The notes under the pieces were generated by a model. That model saw nothing but the letters and a program-made list of their open reading frames with translations, did no database searches and was not told where the DNA came from. Shown one piece after another: positions 17,837 to 27,868 of a stretch of DNA of 64,000 nt. Within the stretch, counting starts at the first letter, position 1, and the number at the start of each line of letters is the position of its first letter. The stretch comes from Sphaerotilus montanus. Its GTDB lineage: Bacteria > Pseudomonadota > Gammaproteobacteria > Burkholderiales > Burkholderiaceae_C. Location: the NCBI RefSeq assembly GCF_013410775.1, contig NZ_JACCFH010000001.1, positions 1,674,001 to 1,738,000 on the forward strand, written 5' to 3'. Position numbers and translations under genes: made by a program.

Positions 17837-18820
17837 TCAGTCCACCTTGGCGCCGGAGTCCTTGACGACTTGCCCCCAGCGCGGAATCTCGCTCTTGATC
17901 AGAGCGGTGAACTGCTCGACCGTGCCGCCGATCGGGTCCGCGCCCTCGTCGCCGAGCTTCTTGCGCAGCTCCGGGTTCTGCAGCGCCTTGTTGAACTCGG
18001 CGTTGAGCCGGTCGATCACGTCCCTGGGCGTGCCGGCCGGCGCCAGCAGGCCGAACCACACCCCCGCATCGAAGCCCTTGAAGCCGGACTCGTTGATGGT
18101 CGGCACGCTCGGCAGGTCGTCCACCCGCTTGGCCGAGGTCACCGCCAGCGCACGCAGCTTCTGGTTGCGGATCTGGCCGATCAGCGTCGGCACCGACGAC
18201 ATGTACAGGTCCACGCTGCCGCTGATCACGTCGGTCAGCGCCTGCGCCGCACCCTTGTAGGGGATGTGCTGCGTCTTCACGCCCGCCGCCTTCTGGAACA
18301 TCTCGCTGGTGAGGTGGGCGACGGTGCCGTTGCCGGGCGACGCGAAGTTGAGCACACCAGGCTTGGCCTTGGCCGTGCTGACCGCATCGGCCAGCGACTT
18401 GTACGGCGTGTTCATGCCCGTGACCATGACCAGCGCCGAGTTCGCCAGCAGCACGATCGGCGCCAGATCCTTCTGCGAGTCGTAGGGCATCCTGGCGTAC
18501 AGCGTCGGGTTGATCGCCAGGTTGCTGGTCTGGCCGATCACGATCGTGTAGCCATCGGCCGGGGACTTGGCCGCCGCGTCCACGCCGAGGTTGCCGCCCG
18601 CGCCGGGCTTGTTGTCGATGACGAAGGTCCAGCCCGTCGCAGCGGCCACGCGCTGGCTGGTCTCGCGGGCGATGATGTCGGTCCCGCCGCCGGGCGGGAA
18701 AGGCACGACGAGGCGGATCGGCTTGGCGGGCCAGGCCTGCGCAAAGGCGCCGGTCGTCGTGAGCGTGGCGAGGCAGCCGGCGGCCAGGGCGAGCAGCCGG
18801 CGGCGGGTGGTGGTGGGCAT
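17837..18820 (-). CDS. Tripartite tricarboxylate receptor TctC/Bug family protein
   Basis: A 327-residue second Bug receptor. The signal peptide begins MPTTTRRRLLALAAGCLATL and ends AFA; the mature start QAWPAKPIRLVVPFPPGGGTDIIARETSQ is diagnostic. The start at 18820 is chosen because it begins the signal peptide; GGAGA lies upstream. It is the promoter-proximal gene of the operon and lies divergent to a LysR gene that probably regulates it. It differs clearly from the second Bug protein in the same operon, so the two may bind different acids. Confidence 0.92.
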   Translation of the reverse strand: MPTTTRRRLLALAAGCLATLTTTGAFAQAWPAKPIRLVVPFPPGGGTDIIARETSQRVAAATGWTFVIDNKPGAGGNLGVDAAAKSPADGYTIVIGQTSNLAINPTLYARMPYDSQKDLAPIVLLANSALVMVTGMNTPYKSLADAVSTAKAKPGVLNFASPGNGTVAHLTSEMFQKAAGVKTQHIPYKGAAQALTDVISGSVDLYMSSVPTLIGQIRNQKLRALAVTSAKRVDDLPSVPTINESGFKGFDAGVWFGLLAPAGTPRDVIDRLNAEFNKALQNPELRKKLGDEGADPIGGTVEQFTALIKSEIPRWGQVVKDSGAKVD

Positions 18821-18862
18821 GGGGGATGTCTCCGTCAGCGTCAGGGGCATGTTGTGGGCCGC

Positions 18863-18900
18863 AGTATTCGTGGACGCACACCTGCAGTCCAATCGATACT
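18863..18900. promoter_or_regulatory. Imperfect inverted repeat in the LysR/Bug divergent promoter
   Basis: AGTATTCGTGGAC (18863-18875) and GTCCAATCGATACT (18887-18900) form an imperfect inverted repeat in the 120-bp divergent gap. Position and size suit a LysR recognition site, but the match to T-N11-A is not exact. Confidence 0.4.
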
Positions 18901-18940
18901 TTCTTGGAATCCATCCACAGGACTTCTGGAGTCATCCCCC

Positions 18941-19849
18941 ATGGACCTGCGCGACCTGCGCTACTTCGAGACCATCGCCGAGCTGCAGCACCTCGGCCGC
19001 GCCAGCGCCCGGCTGCACCGCACGCAGCCCGCGCTGACGAGCAGCATCCGCCGGCTGGAAGCGGCCTGCGGCGCGGCGTTGTTCGAGAAGGCCGGGCGGG
19101 GCATCCGGCTGACCGAGGCGGGCCGGGTGCTGCTGAAGTGGGCACAGCGCATGCGCTTCGATGTCGAGGACGCCCGGCGCGAACTGGCCTCGATCGGCTC
19201 CGGGCTGGCCGGGCATGTGCGGCTCGGCATCGTGCCGACGGCAGCGCAGTTCCTGCTGCCGCCGGTGGCGCGGCAGTTGCTGGTGGAGGCACCGGGCGTG
19301 ACGCTGCACACTGTGGTGGGCCTGATCGACACGCTCAAGCCGCGGCTGCTGGCCGGCGAGATCGAGGTGATGGTCGGCACCGAGAGCGCGGACGACGCCG
19401 GCTTCGTGTCGCAGCTGCTGGCCGAGGACGAGATCGTCATCGCTGCCAGCGAGCAGCACCACGTCTTCCGCGACGGGGTGACGACGCTGGAGGCGCTGGC
19501 CGACTGCCGCTGGGCGCTGCAGCCGCCGGGCGCGCCGACGCGGGACTGGCTGGACCACACCTTCGAGCGCCGCGGGCTGCCGCGCCCGCATGTGCAGGTG
19601 GAGACGACGATGCTGCTGATGCTGCCGGCGCTGATCGTGCAGACCGGGCTGCTGAGCTTCATCTCGCGCCACCACCTGCAGGGGCCGGGCCGCATCGCGG
19701 GGCTGCAGGAGGTGCCGATCCGGGATGCGACCATGCGGCGGCGGCTGGTGGTCACGCACCATGCGCAGCGCTTCCTGTCACCAGCGGCACAGCGGCTGGT
19801 GGCGTTGTTCGGGGAGTCGGCCGTACAGTCTGAACATTCCGACCCCTGA
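18941..19849 (+). CDS. LysR family transcriptional regulator
   Basis: A 302-residue regulator. The N-terminal winged helix-turn-helix reads MDLRDLRYFETIAELQHLGRAS and LHRTQPALTSSIRRLEAACG, and an effector-binding periplasmic-protein-like domain follows (GHVRLGIVPTAAQFLLPPVA). It is divergent from the Bug/RraA/dehydrogenase operon, the classical arrangement for a LysR regulator and its target. The inducer is probably the carboxylate used by that operon. Confidence 0.9.
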   Translation: MDLRDLRYFETIAELQHLGRASARLHRTQPALTSSIRRLEAACGAALFEKAGRGIRLTEAGRVLLKWAQRMRFDVEDARRELASIGSGLAGHVRLGIVPTAAQFLLPPVARQLLVEAPGVTLHTVVGLIDTLKPRLLAGEIEVMVGTESADDAGFVSQLLAEDEIVIAASEQHHVFRDGVTTLEALADCRWALQPPGAPTRDWLDHTFERRGLPRPHVQVETTMLLMLPALIVQTGLLSFISRHHLQGPGRIAGLQEVPIRDATMRRRLVVTHHAQRFLSPAAQRLVALFGESAVQSEHSDP

Positions 19850-19861
19850 CGAGACAAGCCC

Positions 19862-20902
<1,041 letters not shown>

Positions 20903-20914
20903 CTCGACGCCGGT

Positions 20915-22297
20915 TCAGAGGAAGCCCAGACCCGCGGTCGCCGCCGTGGCGAAGCGGGTCACATTGGGCAGCACGGTGGGCAGGTTCGCCGCCGACACGC
21001 CGAACCAGGTCGCCAGCGTCGCCGCGTAGCGGTCCACCGAGGTGGTCGGGATCAGCCGCCCCTGGCCAAGGTCTTCCGGCCCGCCGAGTGCGACCGTCGG
21101 CCACTGCCCGTAGAGCTTGTTGCCCTTGACCGCGCCGCCCAGGATGAAGTGGTGCCCGCCCCAGCCGTGGTCGGAGCCGCGGCCGTTGGACTGCAGCCCG
21201 CGCCCGAAATCCGACGCGGTGAAAGTGGTCACGCTGTTGGCCACGCCCATTTCGACCGTGGCCGCATGGAAGGCCGCCATCGCATCGGACAGCTCGCCCA
21301 GCCGCAGCGCCTGGTTCTCGACCAGCGTGTCGTGGAAGTCGTAGCCCCCTTGCGAGACGAAGTAGACCTGCCGCTTGTGGCCCAGCGCATTGCGGGCCGA
21401 GATCAGGCGGGCCACCATGCGCAGTTGCGCTGCAAGTCCGCCCGCCGGGAACACGGTGGAGATGGCCGGCGCCGCCGCCAGCGCACTCTTGGCGATGTTG
21501 CCGGTGGCGACGGCGCGGGTGCCGACCGTGTTGTAGGCCTGCTCCAGCATGTGCGCACGCTGCTGGGTGATCAGCGTGTTCATGGCGGCGGCCATGTCGG
21601 CGTTGTAGCGCCAGTGGGTCGCATCCATCGTGTCGATGACCACCGGGCCGTTGTTGGTCACCTGGTACTGCACCACCGAGTTGCCGGCCTGGATCAGGTT
21701 GTTGCCCCCCAGGGACATGCACATCGAGACGGCCGAGCCGGGGTTGTACACGCTCGACGTGAGGTCGGCCGCGCGGCCCAGCCAGCCCGTGGCGGAGCCC
21801 TTGGTCGGCAGACCGGACTGCCACGACGCCTGCTGGTCCGAGTGCGAGAACAGGCCCAGCGGCGTCTGCACCGTCCTGTTCTTGTACTGCGTCAGCGTGG
21901 TCGGGTAGGCCAGCGTGCCGACGTTGGCCATGAGCGCGCACTGGCCCGCATCCACCAGCGGCTTGAGCGAGGCGAACGCCGGGTTCAGGCCCAGCTGCGG
22001 GCCGGCATAGCCCGCCAGATTGAGTTGCAGCAGCGTGGACTGCGGCAGCGCGATCGCCGGCCGGGCCACCTGGTACTTGGCATAGGCGGCGTTCTCGTAC
22101 GGGATGATGGTGTTGCTCTGGTCGTTGCCGCCGAACATGAAGATGCAGACCAGCGCCTTGTAGTCGGTGGCGGTCTGAGCGGCCACGTCGCCGAGGGTCG
22201 CCAGGGTGGCCGCGAACGGCGTGCCGGCGTAGGCGGTGGTCAGGGCGGCCCGGCGCAGGAAATCCCGACGGGCCAGTTGCTTGTGCAGATAGGTCAT
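20915..22297 (-). CDS. DUF1501 family exported protein
   Basis: A 460-residue protein with a Tat-type leader (ARRDFLRRAALTTAYAG). The block YKALVCIFMFGGNDQSNTIIPYE is the alkaline-phosphatase-like core found in DUF1501 proteins; FTASDFGRGLQSNGRGSDHGWGGHHF is the conserved metal-site region near the C-terminus. Function is unknown; the fold suggests sulfatase/phosphatase-like chemistry. It follows the DUF1800 gene by 17 bp, the standard pairing of these two families. Confidence 0.9.
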   Translation of the reverse strand: MTYLHKQLARRDFLRRAALTTAYAGTPFAATLATLGDVAAQTATDYKALVCIFMFGGNDQSNTIIPYENAAYAKYQVARPAIALPQSTLLQLNLAGYAGPQLGLNPAFASLKPLVDAGQCALMANVGTLAYPTTLTQYKNRTVQTPLGLFSHSDQQASWQSGLPTKGSATGWLGRAADLTSSVYNPGSAVSMCMSLGGNNLIQAGNSVVQYQVTNNGPVVIDTMDATHWRYNADMAAAMNTLITQQRAHMLEQAYNTVGTRAVATGNIAKSALAAAPAISTVFPAGGLAAQLRMVARLISARNALGHKRQVYFVSQGGYDFHDTLVENQALRLGELSDAMAAFHAATVEMGVANSVTTFTASDFGRGLQSNGRGSDHGWGGHHFILGGAVKGNKLYGQWPTVALGGPEDLGQGRLIPTTSVDRYAATLATWFGVSAANLPTVLPNVTRFATAATAGLGFL

Positions 22298-22314
22298 GGC
22301 GTGTCCGTCGACTC

Positions 22315-24237
22315 TCAGCGTTGAACCACGTATTCGGGTGAGGTCATCACCAGGAAGACGGCCTGCCAGACGCGCAGCTTGCGCGCGTTGGCCAGCGTCA
22401 CCGGCAGCGTGTTCATCACGCCGGTGATGGTCTGCTTGGTGGCATCGCTCATCTGGCCGGCCATCAGCTCGATGTTGAGGCGGCTCAGCAGCGTCTCGGC
22501 GTTGTCGGCGATGGCCTCGTAGGGCGCGTAGTTCGGCAGGATCTTGCCGCCGAAGCCCCGCTCGCTGGCGTAGGACATGAAGTTGCTGTAGCCAGTGAGC
22601 GTGGTCTCGTGGGTGATCTGGAACTCCGGTGCGGTCAGGCCCGCGGCCAGGATCGGCCCCGGCGGCGCGTAGTCCGGCCGGAAGTAGTTGAAGACGCTGG
22701 GCGAGCGCTGCGGGTTCTGGCCGAGGCTGGTCACCGGGTCTTCCAGGTTCCAGATCGTCCAGACGCCATCGTTGGGCCTGGCGTTGAACGCCCGCAGCCA
22801 GTGCCCGAAGCGCAGCATCGGCTCGCGCAGCTTGCCGTAGGTGCTGCTGGTGAGGTTGGCGTCGCTGCGGGCTTCGGTGTCGAGCAGGATGGCCTTGATC
22901 ACCGCACCCAGGTCACCGCGCACGCCCTTGCCGTTGTTGGCCCACACCGCCGCGATCCGGCCGACGTAGGCGCGGCTCGGGTTGCTGGTGACGAAGCGCT
23001 TGATGAGCTGCTCGCTCATGAAAGGCGCCACGTTCGGGTGGTTGGCCAGCGTGTCGAGGGCGATCTTCAGCGAGGCCGCGCCGCCAGTGCCCGCGGGGAT
23101 GGTGACGCCGTTGACGATGTTCTTGGCCGAGGTCGAGGTGATCGCCGGGTTGTTCATCATCGGCGCGTTCCAGGCCTGCACGCCGTTGAAGGTCCAGCCG
23201 GTGAAGACCTTGGCCATGCCCATCACCTCGGGGATGCCGTAGGTGGGGATGGGGTTGCCGGTGGCGTCGAGCTTGCGGGAGCCGTCCTGGTTGAGCATCC
23301 ACAGGCCGATGCTGAAGAGCTGCATCACCTCGCGCGCATAGTTCTCGTCCGGCAGACGGCCGGTGGCGGCGTCTTCCTTCTGGTTGTTCATGTGCGAGAG
23401 GTAGATGCCCATCACCGGGCTCAGCGACACGTCTTCCAGCAGCTGGCGGTAGTTGCCGAAGGCGTTGCGGGCCAGCAGGTCGTGGTAGGCGGCGTGGGCG
23501 GCCGCCTGGGTGTCGATGCCGCTGCTGACCGCGCTGGTGACGAAGATCTCGGACAGCGCGAAGACCATGCGCTGGCGCAGCTGGTCCTGACCGGTGGCGG
23601 CCTGCGACCAGAAGCTTTCCATGAAGGCGTTGATGTGCTCGGACGTGCCCAGCGGGCCCTTCATCGCCACGTAGTCGAAATGGCTGGGCGTGGTCAACGG
23701 CTTGGCCAGCTGTTCGGTCACCCAGGCGGTGGGCGTCATCGCCGAGACGCGGGTGATCTCGGTGGCAGTCGCGCCCCAGGTGGCCTGGTTCAGCAGCCGG
23801 GCGGCCTGCTTCTGTGCCGTGGTCAGCGGCGCCGGGTTCGGCGAGGTCGGCGGGATCAGCACCGTGGACGCGGTGGTGTAGCACGCCTTCTTCTTGCCGA
23901 AGGCCGGGTCCTTGCCAAACGCCGCACTCTTGCAGTCCTGGCTGCCGGTGGCATAGCGGAACAGCCACTGCGTGCCCACGCCATAGGCCACGCGGCGCGT
24001 GCCGGTGAAGCGACAGCTTCCCCATTCGGGCGCACAGGCCGTGCTGGTGTAGGGCACACCGCCGATGAGAAAGGTGGTGCCGGGGGTCTGCGCTGCGGCA
24101 GGTGCGCCAAGCGCACTGGTCAAAGCCATCAGGGCCACTGCAGCCCAGTTGGAAATGCGGCCGATTTGCCGGGGTCGTTGAAACACGATCTGCTCCGTCC
24201 AGAAGGGAGGCTGCTCGTTGGCAGCCAGTATTTGCAT
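22315..24237 (-). CDS. DUF1800 family exported protein
   Basis: A 640-residue protein. A signal peptide (about 15-47) is followed by a Cys-containing module of about 75 residues (TSTACAPEWGSCRFTGTRRV to FGKKKACYTT) that looks like a small glycan-binding domain. The DUF1800 region runs from LLNQATWGATATEI to the end, including DENYAREVMQLFSIGLW and FRPDYAPPG. Function is unknown; DUF1800 and DUF1501 genes travel together in Proteobacteria. The ATG at 24237 is preferred; a longer frame exists but lacks signal-like sequence. Confidence 0.85.
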   Translation of the reverse strand: MQILAANEQPPFWTEQIVFQRPRQIGRISNWAAVALMALTSALGAPAAAQTPGTTFLIGGVPYTSTACAPEWGSCRFTGTRRVAYGVGTQWLFRYATGSQDCKSAAFGKDPAFGKKKACYTTASTVLIPPTSPNPAPLTTAQKQAARLLNQATWGATATEITRVSAMTPTAWVTEQLAKPLTTPSHFDYVAMKGPLGTSEHINAFMESFWSQAATGQDQLRQRMVFALSEIFVTSAVSSGIDTQAAAHAAYHDLLARNAFGNYRQLLEDVSLSPVMGIYLSHMNNQKEDAATGRLPDENYAREVMQLFSIGLWMLNQDGSRKLDATGNPIPTYGIPEVMGMAKVFTGWTFNGVQAWNAPMMNNPAITSTSAKNIVNGVTIPAGTGGAASLKIALDTLANHPNVAPFMSEQLIKRFVTSNPSRAYVGRIAAVWANNGKGVRGDLGAVIKAILLDTEARSDANLTSSTYGKLREPMLRFGHWLRAFNARPNDGVWTIWNLEDPVTSLGQNPQRSPSVFNYFRPDYAPPGPILAAGLTAPEFQITHETTLTGYSNFMSYASERGFGGKILPNYAPYEAIADNAETLLSRLNIELMAGQMSDATKQTITGVMNTLPVTLANARKLRVWQAVFLVMTSPEYVVQR

Positions 24238-24410
24238 TTTCGGCAACAACTTGTGACAAGTCCGTAACCGATGGTCAACGCTAGCCGAATACGCCCCCCC
24301 ATTCGAGGGAACTGTCGGCGTTGTGTGACGGAATGCCACCATCCGTCGCCAAGGCGCGCACGGGGTGCAGGGGGGCGCAACCTGTGCGCGGTCGCGTATC
24401 GTCCCGCCCC

Positions 24411-25301
24411 ATGCTCCTGCGCATCCTCTCGATCCTGTTCCCGCTCTTCGCCATCACCGCCGTCGGCTTCGTCGTCGGCCGGCGCCTGAAACCCGACCTG
24501 TCGCACGCCAACCGGCTCAACATGGACGTCTGCACGCCCGCGCTGGTGTTCGGCGCGCTGGCGAGCAAGGAGTTCCACCTCGACCAGTACCTGCCGCTGC
24601 TCGGCGCCGCCTTCCTCGTCATCGCGGGCAGCGGCCTGGTCGGCTGGGCGGTGGCGCGGCTGGCGGGGATCGACCCGAAGACGCTCGTGCCGCCGATGAT
24701 GTTCAACAACTGCGGCAACCTCGGGCTGCCGCTGGCGGTGCTGGCATTCGGAGCAGACGCGCTGGCGCCAGCGGTGGTGCTGTTCACGCTGTCGAACCTG
24801 CTGCAGTTCTCCTTCGGCACCTGGCTGCTCGACCACCACGCGCGGCTGGCCACCGCGTGGCGCTCGCCGTCGGTGCTGGCGGCGTTCGCGGGGCTGGCGG
24901 TGGGCGTGGCCGGGGTGGCGCTGTGGCCGCCGCTGCTGGTGGCGATCCGCATGGTCGGGGAGATCGCGGTGCCGCTGATGCTGCTGGCGCTGGGCGTGCG
25001 CATGGCCGAGTCGCGCATCACGGCGATCGGCTTCGGCGTGTTCGGCGCGGCGCTGCGGCCGGCGGCGGGCATGGCGCTGGCGTGGGTCGCCGCGCGGCTG
25101 ATCGCGCTGCCGCCGCGCGAGGAGGCGCTGCTGCTGGTGTTCGGGGCGCTGCCGCCGGCGGTGCTGAACTACATGCTCGCCGAGCGGTATGGGCAGGAGC
25201 CGGACAAGGTGGCCTCGATGGTGCTGATCGGCAACCTGGCGACGGTCGTGTTCATGCCGCTGGCGCTGGCGGTCGCGCTGGGGGTCGCGCTGCCGCCCTG
25301 A
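24411..25301 (+). CDS. AEC family permease (auxin efflux carrier type)
   Basis: A 296-residue membrane protein with about ten hydrophobic segments. The motifs MDVCTPALVFGAL and PMMFNNCGNLGLPLAVLAFG are the two AEC half-repeat signatures; GALPPAVLNYMLAERYGQ is the conserved C-terminal loop. Bacterial AEC members move malate, malonate and related acids. It diverges from the DUF1800 gene over a 173-bp gap in which I see no clear promoter. Confidence 0.88.
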   Translation: MLLRILSILFPLFAITAVGFVVGRRLKPDLSHANRLNMDVCTPALVFGALASKEFHLDQYLPLLGAAFLVIAGSGLVGWAVARLAGIDPKTLVPPMMFNNCGNLGLPLAVLAFGADALAPAVVLFTLSNLLQFSFGTWLLDHHARLATAWRSPSVLAAFAGLAVGVAGVALWPPLLVAIRMVGEIAVPLMLLALGVRMAESRITAIGFGVFGAALRPAAGMALAWVAARLIALPPREEALLLVFGALPPAVLNYMLAERYGQEPDKVASMVLIGNLATVVFMPLALAVALGVALPP

Positions 25302-25320
25302 ACGGCCAAGGTCGGCCGGA

Positions 25321-25710
25321 TCAGCCCGCCAGCGCGCTGCGCACCATGCCCGCGAACGCAGCGACCAGCAGCACCGACACCGGTCCGATGCTGAGCGCGA
25401 AGCCCAGCGAGCGCTGCGACGGCGCGCGCGTGTAGGCCCGCTGGTAGAGGATCCGGCCGACCAGATAGACCGCGCCCACGGCGGCCATCGCGGCCGGGGA
25501 CCAGTACTTCGCGGCCATCCACAGCGCCGGCACGAACACCACCAGCAGCTCCAGCGTGTTCATCTGCACGCGGTAGTGGCGCTCGAACAGCTCGTTGCCG
25601 GTGGTGGCGGGCGCCTTGACGCCGTAGCGGCCACGGGCGCTGCCGACCAGCCCGCCGAAGACGAGGTACTGGGCGAGGGCGAGGAAGGTGACGAGGTCGA
25701 TCCAGGGCAT
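25321..25710 (-). CDS. MAPEG family membrane protein
   Basis: A 129-residue protein with four membrane helices. The segment NELFERHYRVQMNTLELLVVFVPALW is the MAPEG signature (membrane-associated proteins in eicosanoid and glutathione metabolism), and VYLVGRILYQRAY is its second conserved helix. It may be a glutathione-dependent enzyme. The start MPWIDL at 25710 is favoured; an ATG nine bases upstream is possible. It is convergent with the AEC gene. Confidence 0.88.
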   Translation of the reverse strand: MPWIDLVTFLALAQYLVFGGLVGSARGRYGVKAPATTGNELFERHYRVQMNTLELLVVFVPALWMAAKYWSPAAMAAVGAVYLVGRILYQRAYTRAPSQRSLGFALSIGPVSVLLVAAFAGMVRSALAG

Positions 25711-25825
25711 GGGGAACATCCTGCGGTTGGGGGAACGCTGCAGCGTACAGCGTCTTGGGGCCACGCCGGCGACCACTGCGTTTACAGTCCTGCTCGACGA
25801 TTTCATCCCTAGCCACGAACAGACC

Positions 25826-27142
25826 ATGCATTCACCCACCCCTCTCCGGTCCGTGCCGCAATCGAACATCTTCCGTCCGGGCGATGTGTTCGTGCTGTTT
25901 GGCGAACTCTTCGGCCGTGGCTATGCCAACGGTCTGGTCAACGAAGCGCGCAAGGCCGGCATGGAGATCATCGGGATCACGGTCGGCCGCCGTGACGACG
26001 ACAACCGGCTGCGCCCGCTGAACGACGAAGAGCTGGCCGTGGCCGAAGCCAACCTGGGCGGCAAGATCCTCAACGTGCCGCTGATGGCCGGTTTCGACCT
26101 CGACGCCGCCCCGGGCGCGCCCACGCCGACCGACCTGCTGGGCAGCATGACGCTCAAGAACTGGACCGACGTGAAGCTCGACTGGGCGCACATCGACCAG
26201 TGCCGCGAGATCGGTGTCCAGCGCTTCAAGGACGGCGTGGCCGAGGTCATGGCCCGCCTGGACGGCCTGATCGCCGACGGCCGCAACGTCTTCTTCGCGC
26301 ACACGATGGCCGGCGGCATCCCGAAGGCCAAGGTGTTCCTGGCGATTGCCAACCGGATCTACAAGGGGCGCGGCGAGCGGTTCATGGCGTCGAGCCAGCT
26401 GCTGGAGAGCGACCTGGGCAAGCTGATCCTGCAGAACTTCGACGAGGTGACGGCCAACAGCTTCCAGCACCTGATCGACGGCAGCGCGGCGATCCGCGCG
26501 CGTCTGGCGGCCAGTGGCGGCGAGGTGCGGTATTCGGCCTACGGCTACCACGGCACCGAGATCCTCATCGACGGCGCGTACGCGTGGCAGACCTACACCA
26601 CCTACACGCAGGGCTACGCCAAGATGCGGCTGGAGCGCATCGCCCAGGCGGCCTGGGAACAGGGCGTCCAGGCGACGGTCTACAACTGCCCCGAGATCCG
26701 GACCAACTCGTCGGACATCTTCGTCGGCGTCGAGCTGCCGCTGTTCGCGCTGCTGCTGGCGCTGAAGAAGGAGGACGGCGGCGCCTGGGCTGAAGCGCAG
26801 TGGCAGGCCTGCCGCGACCTGCTGCTGGAGGACCAGTCGCTCGAAGCGGTGCTGCAGAAGATCACCGACTTCAACGCCAGCGACGTGGCGGAAAGCTTCC
26901 GCGACTTCGCGGCCTGGCCGATGTCCAACACGCCCGAGCTGGCCGACATCATGATCGGCACCTCGGACGCCATCACGCAGATGCACAAGGACCGCAAGGC
27001 GCTGATCACCGACCACCTCAGCGCCCTGGTGCTGGAGGCGGTCGGGCCGCTGATGTTCCATGAGTCGTCCCGCCCGGCCGGGCCGGTGCTCTGGCTCAAC
27101 CATGACGTGATCGCTCGGCAGTTGAATCAGTTGCACGCTTGA
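25826..27142 (+). CDS. FabMG-like (putative enoyl-ACP reductase family) protein
   Basis: A 438-residue soluble protein. The start FRPGDVFVLFGELFGRGYANGLVNEARKAGMEII has a glycine-rich GxxxGxG loop like short-chain dehydrogenases, followed by a conserved GRRDDDNRLRPL. Other strong blocks are FFAHTMAGGIPKAKVFLAIANR, AYGYHGTEILIDGAYAWQTYTTY and YNCPEIRTNSSDIFVGVELP. From memory this is the family called FabMG-type enoyl-ACP reductase in protein databases, but the reaction is not evident from motifs here. It immediately precedes the integron cassettes, which end 55 bp beyond its stop. Confidence 0.55.
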   Translation: MHSPTPLRSVPQSNIFRPGDVFVLFGELFGRGYANGLVNEARKAGMEIIGITVGRRDDDNRLRPLNDEELAVAEANLGGKILNVPLMAGFDLDAAPGAPTPTDLLGSMTLKNWTDVKLDWAHIDQCREIGVQRFKDGVAEVMARLDGLIADGRNVFFAHTMAGGIPKAKVFLAIANRIYKGRGERFMASSQLLESDLGKLILQNFDEVTANSFQHLIDGSAAIRARLAASGGEVRYSAYGYHGTEILIDGAYAWQTYTTYTQGYAKMRLERIAQAAWEQGVQATVYNCPEIRTNSSDIFVGVELPLFALLLALKKEDGGAWAEAQWQACRDLLLEDQSLEAVLQKITDFNASDVAESFRDFAAWPMSNTPELADIMIGTSDAITQMHKDRKALITDHLSALVLEAVGPLMFHESSRPAGPVLWLNHDVIARQLNQLHA

Positions 27143-27196
27143 GTGCGCGCTAAACCGCCGCGCTCAACCGGCGGCGGGTGCGCCCGACTTCTTGCG

Positions 27197-27285
27197 CACT
27201 AACGTGCGGTTAACCGGTGGAAAACATGAGGGCGTAATAAAGTGGCGCCCCCATGTTTAGAGTCCGATTGAACTCCCTTTTAACC
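27197..27285 (-). other. attC recombination site of cassette B
   Basis: Minus-strand order: R'' GGTTAAA (27279-27285, containing the TAA stop), 5-base spacer, L'' GTTCAATC (27266-27273), a central stem-loop, L' GGTTAAC (27209-27215), 5-base spacer, R' GTTAGTG (27197-27203). L'' pairs with L' with one extra C, the extrahelical base. The centre is a 13-bp hairpin with one mismatch (AAACATGAGGGCG at 27222-27234 against 27246-27258). R'' departs from the RYYYAAC consensus, so the outer box is weaker than in the other site. Confidence 0.72.
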
Positions 27286-27780
27286 AAAGACCGCATCAGG
27301 AAATGAGTTTCTTGGGACTTTTATTGGATCACCAATCATCTGCCCCCTGACACCGGGTGCATTGACGTATGCACGCATTCCTTTGCCAGATGGGGCTGTG
27401 ATTAGGACGGCATACTGATCTTCGGCTGCCCCCTTGGCTTTTTCCCGCAGAGCTATTAATTCCTTAAAATCAGAGTAAGTGATGCAGCACACCTCTCTGT
27501 CTTTAACGCAGACGAGAGCCAAGCAAATGGATTTACAATTTTCCGATATATCTTTGAGCAAATCAATATGCTCACTCTTGAAAGTAAAAACATACTCACC
27601 ATGAGCTGCCGTTGGATTTGTTGCGTATTTGAAATAAACAGCAATGTCGTCGTTTATTCTGTACGCATTTTTGTAGACAACCCTTCCAATCTTCAACGAA
27701 TTTATCGCGGTGAATTTTTCGTGCTCTGCAATTTGAATCAGCGCAGCACCGTGGTAGAGGTGATCATCGTGAATTTTCAT
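27280..27780 (-). CDS. Integron cassette B protein, unknown function
   Basis: A 166-residue soluble protein starting MKIHDDHLYHGAALIQIAEH and FTAINSLKI. The middle has YVFTFKSEHIDLLKDI and ICLALVCVKDREVCC; the end is SGKGMRAYVNAPGVRGQ and a NSFPDAVFG tail. It looks like a compact alpha/beta domain with a central hydrophobic strand and a Cys-Cys pair. I recognise it as a recurring hypothetical family but know no function. Codon use is far more AT-rich than the neighbours, as expected for a captured cassette. The ATG lies 30 bp inside the cassette and lacks a clear Shine-Dalgarno sequence. Confidence 0.75.
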   Translation of the reverse strand: MKIHDDHLYHGAALIQIAEHEKFTAINSLKIGRVVYKNAYRINDDIAVYFKYATNPTAAHGEYVFTFKSEHIDLLKDISENCKSICLALVCVKDREVCCITYSDFKELIALREKAKGAAEDQYAVLITAPSGKGMRAYVNAPGVRGQMIGDPIKVPRNSFPDAVFG

Positions 27781-27809
27781 AGCAGGGTATTCGATGGTAG
27801 GTATTTAAA

Positions 27810-27868
27810 GGATAACGTCGAAGCTAACCGGCATGCTGTGTCGGACCCGGTTGAGCGACCTGTTAGGC
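27810..27868 (-). other. attC recombination site of cassette A
   Basis: Minus-strand order: R'' GCCTAAC (27862-27868, perfect RYYYAAC and containing the TAA stop), spacer AGGTC, L'' GCTCAACC (27849-27856), L' GGTTAGC (27823-27829), spacer, R' GTTATCC (27810-27816). L''/L' extend to a 9-bp stem, GCTAACCGG with CCGGTTGAGC, that leaves one unpaired G, the diagnostic extrahelical base. Total length 59 bp is typical of short attC sites. Confidence 0.85.
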
